A stretch of DNA of 64,000 nt from Ditylenchus dipsaci. Taxonomy: Eukaryota > Nematoda > Chromadorea > Rhabditida > Anguinidae. Made by a program: the position numbers and the translations under genes. The notes below the pieces were generated by a model. It searched no databases, was not told the origin of the DNA, and saw only the letters and a list, made by a program, of their open reading frames with translations. Below are positions 36,263 through 47,400 of the stretch, piece after piece. Where the stretch lies: contig SADC01001234.1 of assembly GCA_004194705.1 (NCBI GenBank), positions 1 to 64,000 on the forward strand, read 5' to 3'. Positions within the stretch are counted from its first letter, which is position 1, and each line of letters opens with the position of its first letter.

Positions 36263-36858
36263 TTTTGCCTCTACCTTCCTAAAACTTTTCTTATGATCAT
36301 ATATAAAACAGACCACTCCTAAACAGTTTTAGAAAAGAGATCATTTTTGGTGGTCGAAAATAATCACCCCACTATGAGAGGCCACAACTCAAAATTTTCA
36401 GCAAAAATCGGTTTTGACATATGAAAACATATTACTCGCCATTAAATTTGGAGTTGTTTGGTATATAACATGTACGGTAGAAAAAAAGTCGAAAAAATCA
36501 CGGTGCCACGAAAACCTTTAAAATTACAGATTATGTCTATTAAAAACAATGGGTTTATTTTCGACAACTGTATTTGCATGTATTGAAAACTGTATATGTT
36601 TTTTGCGTCGTAGAGAAAGAATCCAATATGAGTTTGGGCATATTCTTCGTACCCCGTTTGCTACTTCGGTTAATTTTCCAACAATCATTCAGATTCGGCT
36701 AACTGTACCGAACCAATCCTAACAAGGACCCTAAAATCTCAGCCCTCACAATTATTGTTATCTAACCACTTTTCCAAAAGGCGAAATTGTTTATTGAATA
36801 TGACTAATGTACGCAAACAAATAATATATCGACATTTTTGGCTTCTTTTGTTGGTTTT
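36262..36858. other. no gene recognised
   Basis: AT-rich spacer between the tRNA-like repeat and the 3' end of RBMX2. No supported exon or clear foldback. Confidence 0.5.
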
Positions 36859-38621
36859 CTATTTGTTGGCTCCAAGTCGTCGAGGCACGTAATGGTCTTC
36901 CTCCTTCCAGTTGTTTGGCTTCTCCCCCTTTTCTCGCTTTTCATGTTCGCGAACCAACTAAAAGAAAATTTTATTGAATTACATAGTTCATGAGGTTTAC
37001 ACACTCAACCACAGTTAGGTAGCCACTTCAAAGGCTTGGTTTGTAGGTGGCCTTGAGGTGGGACAAAACCACAGGAGGAAAAAGAAAAAATACTTCTGGT
37101 TTTGTCAATATATCCCAAAAAAATTCCTATGAAATTAGGAACTGATCTGCACTTACGGAATTTTAACATTCGGTTTACAATAGTCAATAAAAATAAGGCC
37201 GACTTTTTCTAACACAACCAACTACCATATTTCCTCTAAATGCCCCCCCCCTGACTTCAAGTGGTCTGAAAATCCTGTTTTCATTTATTGTTCGAGCGGT
37301 CTAAACAGTGCCCGCGAGGGATTTCAAAAATCTAGCAGGCACTTTTTACACAGCTCAAACAATAAATGAAAACACGAGTTTTGAACCACTTGAAGTTTGA
37401 AAAAATCGCATGCTTCTAATTGCGGCCCCGGGCGGCAATTAGAGCAAATACGGTAACTGCTAAACCACATGGGAATAAATTTTACTAGGTCCGTATAGCT
37501 ATGACTGACTGTGCTTCCCACAAAAAATAAAGTGAAAAAAGCGTACCTTGAACATCTCGATGTCACGCCAATCAGCTTTGTCAAAGTCAGGCCGAATATT
37601 GTGAGTGGGTGCTGCCGGAATCTCCTTGTGCTTGCCGAAATTGAAGTGATCGTTGGCTCCGTAGAATTTGTCATCCTGAAGAAATCCAATTTTATCACAC
37701 AAAGTTAACAAAAAAGACTCACATCCATTTTGTCCATGTCATCCAACTTTTTCTTTTTAAGGTCCCAGCGACCTTCATCGTCTGCATGCCCCCTTTCTTC
37801 ATCAGGAGTGCCATCCCTCTCGCGCTTCTTGCGTTCTTTCTCCCGCTTCTTTAGCTTCTTTATCTCCTTCTTCTCCTTCTTCTGTGCTTTGTGGACCTTC
37901 TTCAGCTCTTTGCTAATATCTTCTTTAGCAAGTGGGACCATAGATTTGTACTTCTCTAGCTTTTCTTTGGTTGCATGCTTCTCTGCCTTGACTTCTGCCT
38001 TCAATTGAGCTGAAAGGAAAATAAAAAATTAATGGGAGAAGCAGAACAAAAATAGCAAAAAGACCGTGACTTACCCTCAGGAATATTGATCGGCTTCGGA
38101 GCACCTGAAAGTACAATATTTGATTGTAAGTAATTTTCAAAAAAGAATAAACATACACCCTTCTTCCCAGATCTGACGAATATCCTCCGGAACAGATTCC
38201 CTGTACTTTGGCACTTTGTAATTTTCGCAATGGTCCACTTGAATTAACCGATTTAGAAGTTTGATGCCATTGAAGTTGTCAACTGCTAGGATGGTGGAGC
38301 GCTGATCTTGATAGCATAAAAACGCGAAACCCTTTGACTTGCCGGTCTTCTGGTCACGGATCAGATTGATGTTCACGATTTCTCCATATCTAAATTTTTC
38401 AATATCATGAATAGGGTATGATACAGGAAAATTAAAACGTACTGCGAGAATACCGACAATATGTCTCCTTCGTTGAGCTCATAAGGCAGTCCACCGATGT
38501 AAATCCAGGCCGAGTCGGCGTATTTCTGATGCCAGGTCTTGTTAGAATTCCCGGTGACTCCTAAATCTAGCTCACGCTCATTGATCTTGTTGAGATTTTG
38601 GATCTTTGTCACACGATTCAT
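36859..38621 (-). CDS. rbmx2: RBMX2/Ist3-type spliceosomal RNA-binding protein
   Basis: Orthologue of human RBMX2 and yeast Ist3/Snu17, a component of the RES complex bound to the activated spliceosome in the nucleus. Exons on the minus strand: 38621-38443, 38389-38157, 38104-38075, 38009-37723, 37675-37547, 36957-36859, all GT-AG, totalling 957 bases or 318 residues. One RRM spans about residues 35-115: RNP2 WIYIGGLPY, the following LNEGDILSVFSQYGE, RNP1 KSKGFAFLCY, then QRSTILAVDNFNGIKLL, as in RBMX2. A long Lys/Glu-rich charged stretch follows (KKVHKAQKKEKKEIKKLKK), ending RRLGANK. A TTTTCAG acceptor lies just before the start codon. A TA-flanked MITE occupies the last intron. No frame damage seen. 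Confidence 0.95.
37225..37453. mobile_element. TA-flanked MITE in RBMX2 intron 5
   Basis: Ends CCATATTTCCTCTAAATGCC and GGCAATTAGAGCAAATACGG flanked by TA. Related at its ends to 2784-3175. The arms pair through TTTTCATTTATTGTTCGAGC and its complement. Confidence 0.75.
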
Positions 38622-38634
38622 CGCTATTTTTCAA

Positions 38635-38641
38635 CTGAAAA
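38635..38641 (-). promoter_or_regulatory. splice acceptor TTTTCAG before RBMX2 start
   Basis: A perfect nematode acceptor consensus ends 13 bases before the RBMX2 ATG. It may accept a trans-spliced leader or join an upstream exon. The upstream open frame ends only 14 bases before the acceptor AG. Confidence 0.6.
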
Positions 38642-38649
38642 TCCAATAG

Positions 38650-38922
38650 TTAGAAAAATATTATCTTGGTGAATGAAACGGATGAATGCGTTAAAAATAA
38701 ACGAAACATCGCAAGGAACTCCCCGCAAATTTGCAGATGAGAAATGTTGTTTCGAAACATTGGCGTTGGTACACACTTGGCCAATGAAGGGTTATGGCCA
38801 GCTACTTGCAGTGCAGCTATTGCATCAAAAAATTCTAATTTTTGCTTGATTTGCATTTTTTGGCTTGAATCCACAATTTTGCCGTTACATACTATTCTTG
38901 TCAAAGCCACGATATTCATCAT
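38650..38922 (-). CDS. small open frame upstream of RBMX2, unrecognised
   Basis: 90 residues from the ATG at 38922, starting MMNIVALTRIVCNGKIVD, with QVAGHNPSLAKCVPTPMF in the middle and a hydrophobic end. No known family is recognised. It lies on the same strand as RBMX2 with a gap of 28 bases, so it could be the first gene of a two-gene operon, an alternative first exon (possible donor GTATGTAACG near 38893) or chance. Confidence 0.3.
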   Translation of the reverse strand: MMNIVALTRIVCNGKIVDSSQKMQIKQKLEFFDAIAALQVAGHNPSLAKCVPTPMFRNNISHLQICGEFLAMFRLFLTHSSVSFTKIIFF

Positions 38923-38984
38923 TTTCCACACCCACTTAGCTTCAATTTATTAGCAAGTCGCTTGGTTTTTCAATTTGCCTAGGT

Positions 38985-41900
38985 GTGTATGGTTTATTTT
39001 TTTTCTGTTAGATAAAACACTAATGAATGCAGCATTATCAACCAACCCTCCAGCCTCGCCCCCATCCTCTTTTGAAAATGGCCATATCTTTTCTTATCTC
39101 CGAAAATCGCCATTCGTTGAAAAACAGGGATTATTAAAGGATCATGCTTTCCTCTTGATAAGTCAATTGTTGATATTTGAATTCCGGGGACAAAATCCTA
39201 CACTATGGTTTTAGCACGAATTGTTCTTTGAATGCAAACATTTTCTGTTTGAAATGTTCATTTTGAATTCTCGAATCAATATCGGTGTATTCCGCTGATC
39301 TGCTGCGATTTTTACGTTTTTTCTGGCTCGAAGATTGTGTTAACTGAGATGTTGCGTGCTGATTTGTGTATCTCTGTTCCTAATTGGCATTCTTTTGTTT
39401 CAGAACATCGACAAGTCGGTAAAAGAGTGTGACTACGCTGCTCTGAAATGCATTAGATACGTTTTTTCAGCTATTTTGCCGTCTTTTTCTTTTCTTTTGT
39501 TCGTTCTTTTCAGGTTTCTTGCAAGGTGAATTCTACTGGTCGCTTGGGATCTGGTGCTGCTGTCTATTTGGATGCCGTCATTCAGTGTGTCTTTGTTCAG
39601 GTTTTCATACGCTGTTTATCTTGACCAAGCTTTTCAGGTTTTCGAATGTCTGGGGATGTCGGACACAGCCATAGGCTTTCTGATCTGGTTGTCTCAAATG
39701 CTGAACTGACCTGTCTTTACCAATGTTTCGCGAACAGTTGCTCCTTAGTGCATTAGATAAGTTTTTTAGCCTCTTTACCGTCTATTGCTTTTCTTTTGTT
39801 CTTTATTTTCAGGTTTTGCAACTGAGGGTGTCAAGTGTTATGTCGGTTCAGCTGTATTTTTTATCCTTTTCACAGAAAACTCAGTCGCAAATTTATCGAT
39901 CCAGTCTGTCATCAAGCATATACAGTCTGCATAAAATATTAGATAAGTTTCGTTTGCTTACTTGCCGGCTTTTTCTTTTTCGTTTTTTGTCTTTTCCAGG
40001 TAAAATTTCTCAAGTGTTCGGTATAGAAAAGAGGATCTAAAAATAGGGTCACAAAGTGGTGTTTTCGAGAAATTGCAAATCAGCAGCTAACTTCATGATC
40101 TGTAGCTACCCGAACTCATCCTCACGCGACTGGTTCTTCGCCTTTTTTTAGTTAGTTATTCAATTATTTTTCCATGTCTTTGGCACAAAAAGCACAAAAG
40201 CTTCCGTATTTCGAAATTACACCTCAGAGAATAATTAGGTAAGTTGTCTTGGCTGCTTGACTAATTTTGCTTAACGGTTTTCCGACTTTTTCACAAATTT
40301 TGACAAAGATGGGAAATACTTGTGAAATCATCACACAGGAGAGTTTTTGGCGAATTAAATAAGCCAGATGTTCGCAATGCTATTTCCGATCTGTAGTCTG
40401 AAAGTGCATATGGGCCTGTGTTTTTCTCTTTGTCTCATGGACTTGTTAAAGTGACATATTTTGCAGGGATCATTGGTTACACGATACTCTCTATGCTTGC
40501 AAACCATTAAGATACACATTCATTTACTAGCTTTTCAGGTCTTAGAACTGCTGAAAAGGTTGCGCGCAGTTATTAGCTTTCTTGGCTGTTGTCCGAAATG
40601 CTGGAGTGATCTATCTTTCAAACGCATTAGATAAGTTGATTCGCTTGTTCGCCGTCTTGTTCTTTGTGGTCTGTTGTCTTTTTAGGCTGTCCGTCATAAG
40701 TGCTATGCAAAAACATAAGATGCTATTGAGAAGATCCGAGAACAATGTGCAGTCATGCTGTAGACTAGACATATGTTCATTCATCATTCATCCATGTTCT
40801 TGAAAAACCTAATACTCTAAATGTTTCAGCCTGTCTAAAAGCGAAAAAATCTCGAACACGTCGAGCAATGTTCGGAAACGAAGGTTTGATTCAACAACTC
40901 TTGATGTATTTCAGTATTTGTACGCAATTTCGAACTAGGCGGCTTGAGCCTAAGTTAAACAGCTACATAGTAAGTATTTGGTATATAAACTCAATTTTCT
41001 CGGATAAAAAAGGTCACCGTGGTGTTTCAATTTACTCTCCACTTGTGTACTCGGTTATCAGAGAAGGCCTGATAACTCTTCACTTCACCTCTCAGAATAA
41101 GCGGAAATTAGAACTTGCCCGATCACACTGCTCATGACTACAAGAAGCCGAAAATTCCAACAAAATAGACATGCTCATGGAAAGACTTTATTCGCCTCAG
41201 TTCAAAAACACCTTACAATTGACAGAGATACAGGGTGATTCAAAATTACGCGCCACTAAAAAATCTGGATATGTAGCACTTTGCCTGTTTGATCTCCGTA
41301 ATTATTAATGTTATTTTACTTTTTACGAGTGTTGCACCGCATTCTAAGTGAACTTGGAAACTTCCTGAGTATGGTTATCAAAATTCGGAAGTCGACCGAG
41401 TGAGGGCCCATGTATCCAATTTTTTAGGTGGCTGTGTAATTTTGACACATCATTTACAGTTACGGACAATAAAAATTCACTAAATCCTCATTCCAGCACA
41501 TGGACATTCCAGCATCTGAGCCAGCTTGCTAACCTATAACAATAAAGATGAAACAGGTAGCGAATAACAAATAACGAAGTAGGTGACCTAATAGATTCCT
41601 GGAAGACGTTATACTAAAGGTGTGTGATTACAGGCGTCCCTCGGCAGAGTTGTACATCGCTGCACTTTATCTGGAAAGAAAGAAGAGAATTTATAGTAAA
41701 AAAATACGAGATGCTAGAAGAGAGACGCTTAATCAACAGACAGCAGCGCTAGACCTCACCGGATCGGCATACTTCTTTTTGCAGACTACCTGAAAAGAAC
41801 GAACAAGAGAAAAGCTGTGGACGGCAAATTAACTAGAAAAACTTATCTAATAGTGCTTAAAGGAGCATGCTTTCCTGTTGATAAGTCAATTGTTGATATT

Positions 41901-42411
41901 TGAATTCCCGGGGACAAAATCCTACACTATGGGTTTTAGCAAGAATTGTTCTTTGAATGCAAACATTTTTTGTTTCCAATGTTCATTTTGAGTTCTCGAG
42001 CCAATTTCGGTGTGTTTTGCTGATCTGCTGCGAGTTTCTCAGATTTTCTTGCTCAATGATTGTGATTATTGAGATTTTGTGTGCTGATTCGTGAACCACT
42101 GCAACAGCTTTCACAAATTTCACACTTGTTTGTTTCAGAAGATCGAAAAGTCGCTGAATAACTTCGAAATATTCGACTTCGAGCGCATTAGGTAAGTTAG
42201 ATAAGTAATTTTGAATTGTCGAATCGCTTGTTGGTCTGATTTGCAGATCCTCTTAGACTTTTTGTTTATTGGCTACGTTTTGCTAGATTTTGTTCGCTAG
42301 ATTGTGGTTTGTTATAATCATTTGACCCAATTTACATTATTTTGTTCTAGGAAATCGATAAGTCGCCGAAGAAGGTTGTAATCATTGGTGAGCTCTATTA
42401 GATCTATTTAA
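38985..42411. repeat. repeat complex with intron-like modules
   Basis: Between RBMX2 and MARS1 no protein gene is supported. A ~62-base module starts with CATTAGATAAGTTT and ends with a pyrimidine tract and TTTTCAGG. It occurs on the plus strand at 39451, 39751, 39937 and 40624 and on the minus strand at 41790-41853; a GGTAAGT variant is at 42186. Left ends of the TTAA element (AGGATCATGC, AGGAGCATGC) lie at 39138 and 41861. Positions 41500-41860 form a diverged direct repeat with 43720-44090. Confidence 0.7.
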
Positions 42412-44396
42412 AGGAGCATGCTTTCCTGTTGATAAGTCAATTGTTGATATTTGAATTCCCGGGGACAAAATCCTACACTATGGTTTTAGCAAGAATTGTT
42501 TTTTGAATGCAAACATTTTTATTTCAAACGTTCATTTTTGAATTATCGTATGACTTGTCGGTCTATTTTACTGATTTTCTCAGACTTTCTTGTTTATTGC
42601 CTGTGTTTTGCTAGATTTTGTTCGCGAGATTGTGATTCACTGTGATCATTCGCCCCAATTTACATTATTTTGTTTCAGAAAATCGATAAGTCGCTGAAGA
42701 TGAACGTAATCGTTGTCTTGGGCTTTATTAGATAAGTTTTTTTTAGCTAATTAGCCGTCCACAGCTTTTCTCTTGTTCGTTCCTTTTAGGTGGTCTGCAA
42801 AATGATCCGCTATTATCTGAAAATGTCGAGGTAGTATCCCGTCAGGTCAGCCACCTCTTCATCCTTTTCTGGGAAGCTCAGTCTTTTTATTTTTCAGTCT
42901 GTCTTCAGTCATTTCGAATACGCGTAGAACATTAGATAAGTTTCTTTTTATACTTGCCAGCTTTTGCTCTTTGGTTTTTTGTCTTTTCAGGGCAATCTAT
43001 CACAGGTGTTCGACAGGGATGAAAGCAGCGGTGCTAATAGGAGGTCACAAAGAGGTGTGTGATCGGGGAATTGCATACCAGAAGTCCAATTCGGTGTCAA
43101 GAGCTATCTAAAACTCAAGTGGAATTTCTGCTTTTCACCTCGGTCAGTCAAGTTTTTTGCTTCTCACTTGGGGACAAACGGAGAGTGACCGAGTGTGGGC
43201 TATTCCCAACACCAATATTATGGCCAAGATGATGTGTGCCCTGGGTGTCAGGCTGCGCGGAAGGGATATTGGTCAAACTCTTGCTGCTCTGGTGCCCAAG
43301 AAAAAGTAGTGTTGCGAGAAAATCCATTGTTTCATCGTTTCGTTCATTTTGTTGGCGTATGGTTGCTAGGGCAGGGCTCGATACTGCTTTTCTATTCTCA
43401 ATAAATACTGCTGCTGGTGTGAATGTTTATCGTTCTTTGCGGTTGAATATAACTGATTCTGTGTGAGCACTATTGGTAGGTGCGGTGGATAAATCCTATC
43501 GTTCTCGCTTTTTCCCCAAAAAATTCAGCAATCGAGCAAAATATATCAGAACATGTTTCTTGGTTTTCGTCCTTCGCGTTCTTGTGGATTAAGTATCTTC
43601 TGGATAATTTTCATGTGGATTGTCCATACGGGAATCGCACTATTAGTATACGATTTCTGCTTGCCACACAATTGCGAGCAATTAGGAGCACAGTAAACCC
43701 TTCTTCGAGTGCATGAATATTCAGCATCTGAGTCAGCTCGCGAACCTATAACAATAAAGATGAAATAAGCAGCGAATAAAAAATAAGTGTCCTGAAATAG
43801 TCTTAAAACAGGTCACCCTAAAATTGTGTAATTAAAAGTCCATTTGTGTATACAGGCATCACACTGAAGAGATGTACATCGCAACACTGCATCTGGCAAG
43901 AAATAAATATTATCAGTAAAAAAATGCGAGATGTTAGGTGAGAGACGCTCAATCACACCAGCCAACAGACAGCAGCAGGAGATTCAAACTAATCAGCATA
44001 ACTTTTTTTTGCAGACCACCTAAAAGGAACGAACAAGAGAAAAGCTGTGGACGGCTAATTAGCTAAAAAAAACTTATCTAATAAAGCCCAAGACAACGAT
44101 TACGTTCATCTTCAGCGACTTATCGATTTTCTGAAACAAAATAATGTAAATTGGGGCGAATGATCACAGTGAATCACAATCTCGCGAACAAAATCTAGCA
44201 AAACACAGGCAATAAACAAGAAAGTCTGAGAAAATCAGTAAAATAGACCGACAAGTCATACGATAATTCAAAAATGAACGTTTGAAATAAAAATGTTTGC
44301 ATTCAAAAAACAATTCTTGCTAAAACCATAGTGTAGGATTTTGTCCCGGGAATTCAAATATCAACAATTGACTTATCAACAGGAAAGCATGCTCCT
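42412..44396. mobile_element. TTAA-flanked element with long inverted repeats, 1,985 bases
   Basis: TTAA lies at 42408-42411 and 44397-44400, with ends AGGAGCATGCTTTCCTGTTG and the complement. The terminal ~380 bases (42412-42790) are repeated inverted at 44030-44396, including one intron-like module in each arm. A further module is at 42931-42990. No transposase frame is seen, so it is non-autonomous. The TTAA target resembles piggyBac-type elements. Confidence 0.8.
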
Positions 44397-44426
44397 TTAA
44401 TACTCTGACATATTGTTTCGTGATCA

Positions 44427-44462
44427 CTAGGGTTAATCGTTTGGCTATCTAAACCATGAAAA
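44427..44462 (+). repeat. 36-base direct repeat containing the MARS1 start codon
   Basis: CTAGGGTTAATCGTTTGGCT followed by ATCTAAACCATGAAAA. It recurs identically at 45039-45074 inside MARS1 intron 3. The ATG in this copy is the assigned start. Confidence 0.85.
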
Positions 44463-47400
44463 GTAATGCTAATGCTTCAGCAAACTTCAAGATGAGTCAA
44501 AAATGGACTGAAAGGAAGCCCGAATTTTTCGATAGCTCAAACAAGATAAGGTATGGGTTTCAATGCTATTCTTTTCCGTATTTAATCTTTTTCAACATTT
44601 CCAGATTGCCTGTGAAGGGAGCTCGTAACATTCTCATCAGTAATGATTTATCAAATATCTTGGACTAATCATGAAAAGTCATAATCAATTTCAGCTTCCG
44701 CTCTGCCTTACGTAAACAACGTTCCTCACTTGGGTATTTCTTGCTACCACGGGAAGGCACGACTAACCCGTCACCTATCAAAGAACCTTATATACCAAAA
44801 GATAGCACTAACCGAGATTGGTACTGAACCGTGATTCGAATGTCCTATGAAGCAGTCTTGGGTAAGATATTACATTTTGAAAATTGCAAAATCCCACACC
44901 CTCAATCAATGTGTAATGGTGTCCAGTTAAAAGGCCTACGCAAAAAAGCCTACAGTAAAAAGGCCTACGAAATGCTTTTAGGTAATGATCATGTTCAAAT
45001 CCTAGTGGTAGCAGACATTATTTTTCTTGACCAATAGTCTAGGGTTAATCGTTTGGCTATCTAAACCATGAAAATTTCATTTAAACCTCAGATTGGGTAT
45101 AGGGACCCTGTGGTACCTACCTGATGGGTATTCACATCCAGAATCCAAAATTTTAGATTTAGCTGAAAGTAATTGAAAATCATGGTACCCTATTCAGTAC
45201 CATATAGATCAATACGTCCACAGGTCCACTCATTTCGTCCACAAAATTTTTATCACCTGTAAGAGCTGAAAACCCTAACGATACAATTCAAAATTGTGTT
45301 CTGAAAACAATTAACCGTGGCGCGCAGAACAGATAAATTTATCCGAATCGATAAATTTATCTATCAGATAAATTTCAAATTAATTTTATCTGACAGATAA
45401 AATTTTATCGGTCAGATAAAATTCCATTTTTAAATAAAAGTCATTACAAAATTAAAAATTGGATTTCACAGTTGCTAATATATAGAAATTTTTAAGAATA
45501 ATAGTGACTAGGATAGTTAATGGGAAAATTTTATCTGTCATATAGAACTAATTTGAATTTTATCTGATAGATAAATTTATCGAGTCAGATAAATTTATCT
45601 GTTCTGCGCACCACGCGGTTAACTTTGAATGGGGGTCCTCTACTCGAGACTGATTCTAACAGTAACCTTGGTAATGAGTATATGGACTTCTACATCACGT
45701 AAACACTCAAAATTATGATAAAAATAAGGTATGAACCCAGGTGGATTCGAATCATCATCCTAGACGATGTCTATCCAAATGATCATCCACTTAGATAAAT
45801 AAATTTTTTTGACCAATGTCTGACCAGTCCCTGACCAGAATTTGAGTCAGGAATCTTGGGCGGAGTCTTACATTTTTATCTTAATTTTTTGAAAGATATG
45901 TTTTATAAAATGCTTCTCTGGTAGCCCTGTATCTTAGATACAAGATGGCACCAAAAGAATAATTTTTAAAAATTGGAAAAAAGTTACGGCCATTTCCGAG
46001 CTACAAATCTGATTTAGCATCCGCAAACAGACTCCTCATTGTGTTTGAGGTCTTATAAATATAGCCACAACCGATACCACTGCGCCATACCTACACTCTT
46101 AAGAAGGTGTAATTTTTCATGATGCTTTAACTGCTATATTTTGCAACTTTCAAAGTGGAATATCTCGCCCAAGACTGCTCCATAAAAAATTCGGTTCGCG
46201 GTTAAGTAATACGCTTTTTTAAGGCTATCTCTAGTATATACGGTTCCTGGATACGTGACAGGGTGAACGTGCCTTTCCCGTGTAAGTAAACTTACTTGAC
46301 TTTACCACTGCATTACAGGTAATATCATCGGCAGTGTTTTGAGCGCAGATGTCTTCTCGAGGTAACGGTCTGATTGTTGAAGGACCATACTTGTTAATGC
46401 AAATAAAAATTTGGCAAAAAAATTCGACAAATTCAAATGCGCGCGGGACACTTCTCTTTCTCATTGCACCCTACTCTTCGGAGTTATTTCGAGTGACTCA
46501 AAAGAGTACAGTGAGAGACGAAAGAGAAGCGTCCCGCGAATTCTCATTTGCATCAACATGTTTGGTTCTTTCGGTGATTCTAGCAAATCAAATGTTATAT
46601 CTTTGAGGTACTGCCAAATGCAAGGATACCAGAGTCTTTATGTGTGTGGCACTGATGAGTATGGCACAGCGGTTAGTGAAAAGAAACTAGACTCTTTGAA
46701 AATTCAACTATTACCTTTCAGACGGAGATGAAAGCTCTGAAAGACGGCGTTAGCGTTCAAGAAATCTGTGACAAGTTCCATGTCTTGCACAAGCAGATCT
46801 ACGATTGGTTCAATATCGATTTCGACTATTTCGGCAGAACAACCACTCAACATCAGACTGAGTATGCTACCTTTGGTGGCTTTAAGTTCTTAGTATGTAA
46901 ATAATATACTATGCAGGATTTGCCAGGAGATTTTCAACAAAATACACAAGAATAATTTAACCTCGACATCTTCTCTGGAACAATTACATTGCGAAAAGTG
47001 TGACAGGTGAGCGGTTTTTTTTGGCTAAATTCTAGTATACACCCTTCACTCAAGTCTGGTATAGATGAAAGCTTGTATAAAGCCCAAAAACAGAATTCAG
47101 GTATGCTATGGGCCCTAAAAACGATAAAATGGGTAGTCTGGTGTTTTGTAAATTTTGCATACAAGATTGACCATGAAACCAAGACCAAGATTTCTAGAAA
47201 TGACCAAGCAAGATCCCAAGACAAGATTTTCAGTCAAAATTGGGGCAAGACAAGACAAAGTCTTGCCCAAGGTCTTGTCTTGTTTCTGTCTCTATACAAT
47301 ACCTGGAATAGGTTGATATGTAATGGCAGACGTAATTAAGAGTAAAAATGTTTCTTAGACCGGACTAAAATACACATTTGAGCTTTACTGATCATATACA

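Larger units (their letters stand above)
44734..46318. other. MARS1 intron 3, repeat-filled
   Basis: Contains the second 36-base repeat (45039-45074), a TTAA-flanked palindrome (45315-45618) and a SINE-like fragment (45728-45790). No other exon is seen. Confidence 0.7.

Noticed and set aside
37730..38008. Ser/Phe-rich plus-strand frame
   Set aside because: It is the antisense of the Lys-rich RBMX2 exon 37723-38009.
39723..40040. 105-codon plus-strand frame in the repeat complex
   Set aside because: It crosses two intron-like modules and has no recognisable domain; its paralogous stretch at 42900 does not keep the frame.
43195..43466. two short frames with Cys-rich start
   Set aside because: Overlapping frames inside the TTAA element with no conservation or splice support.
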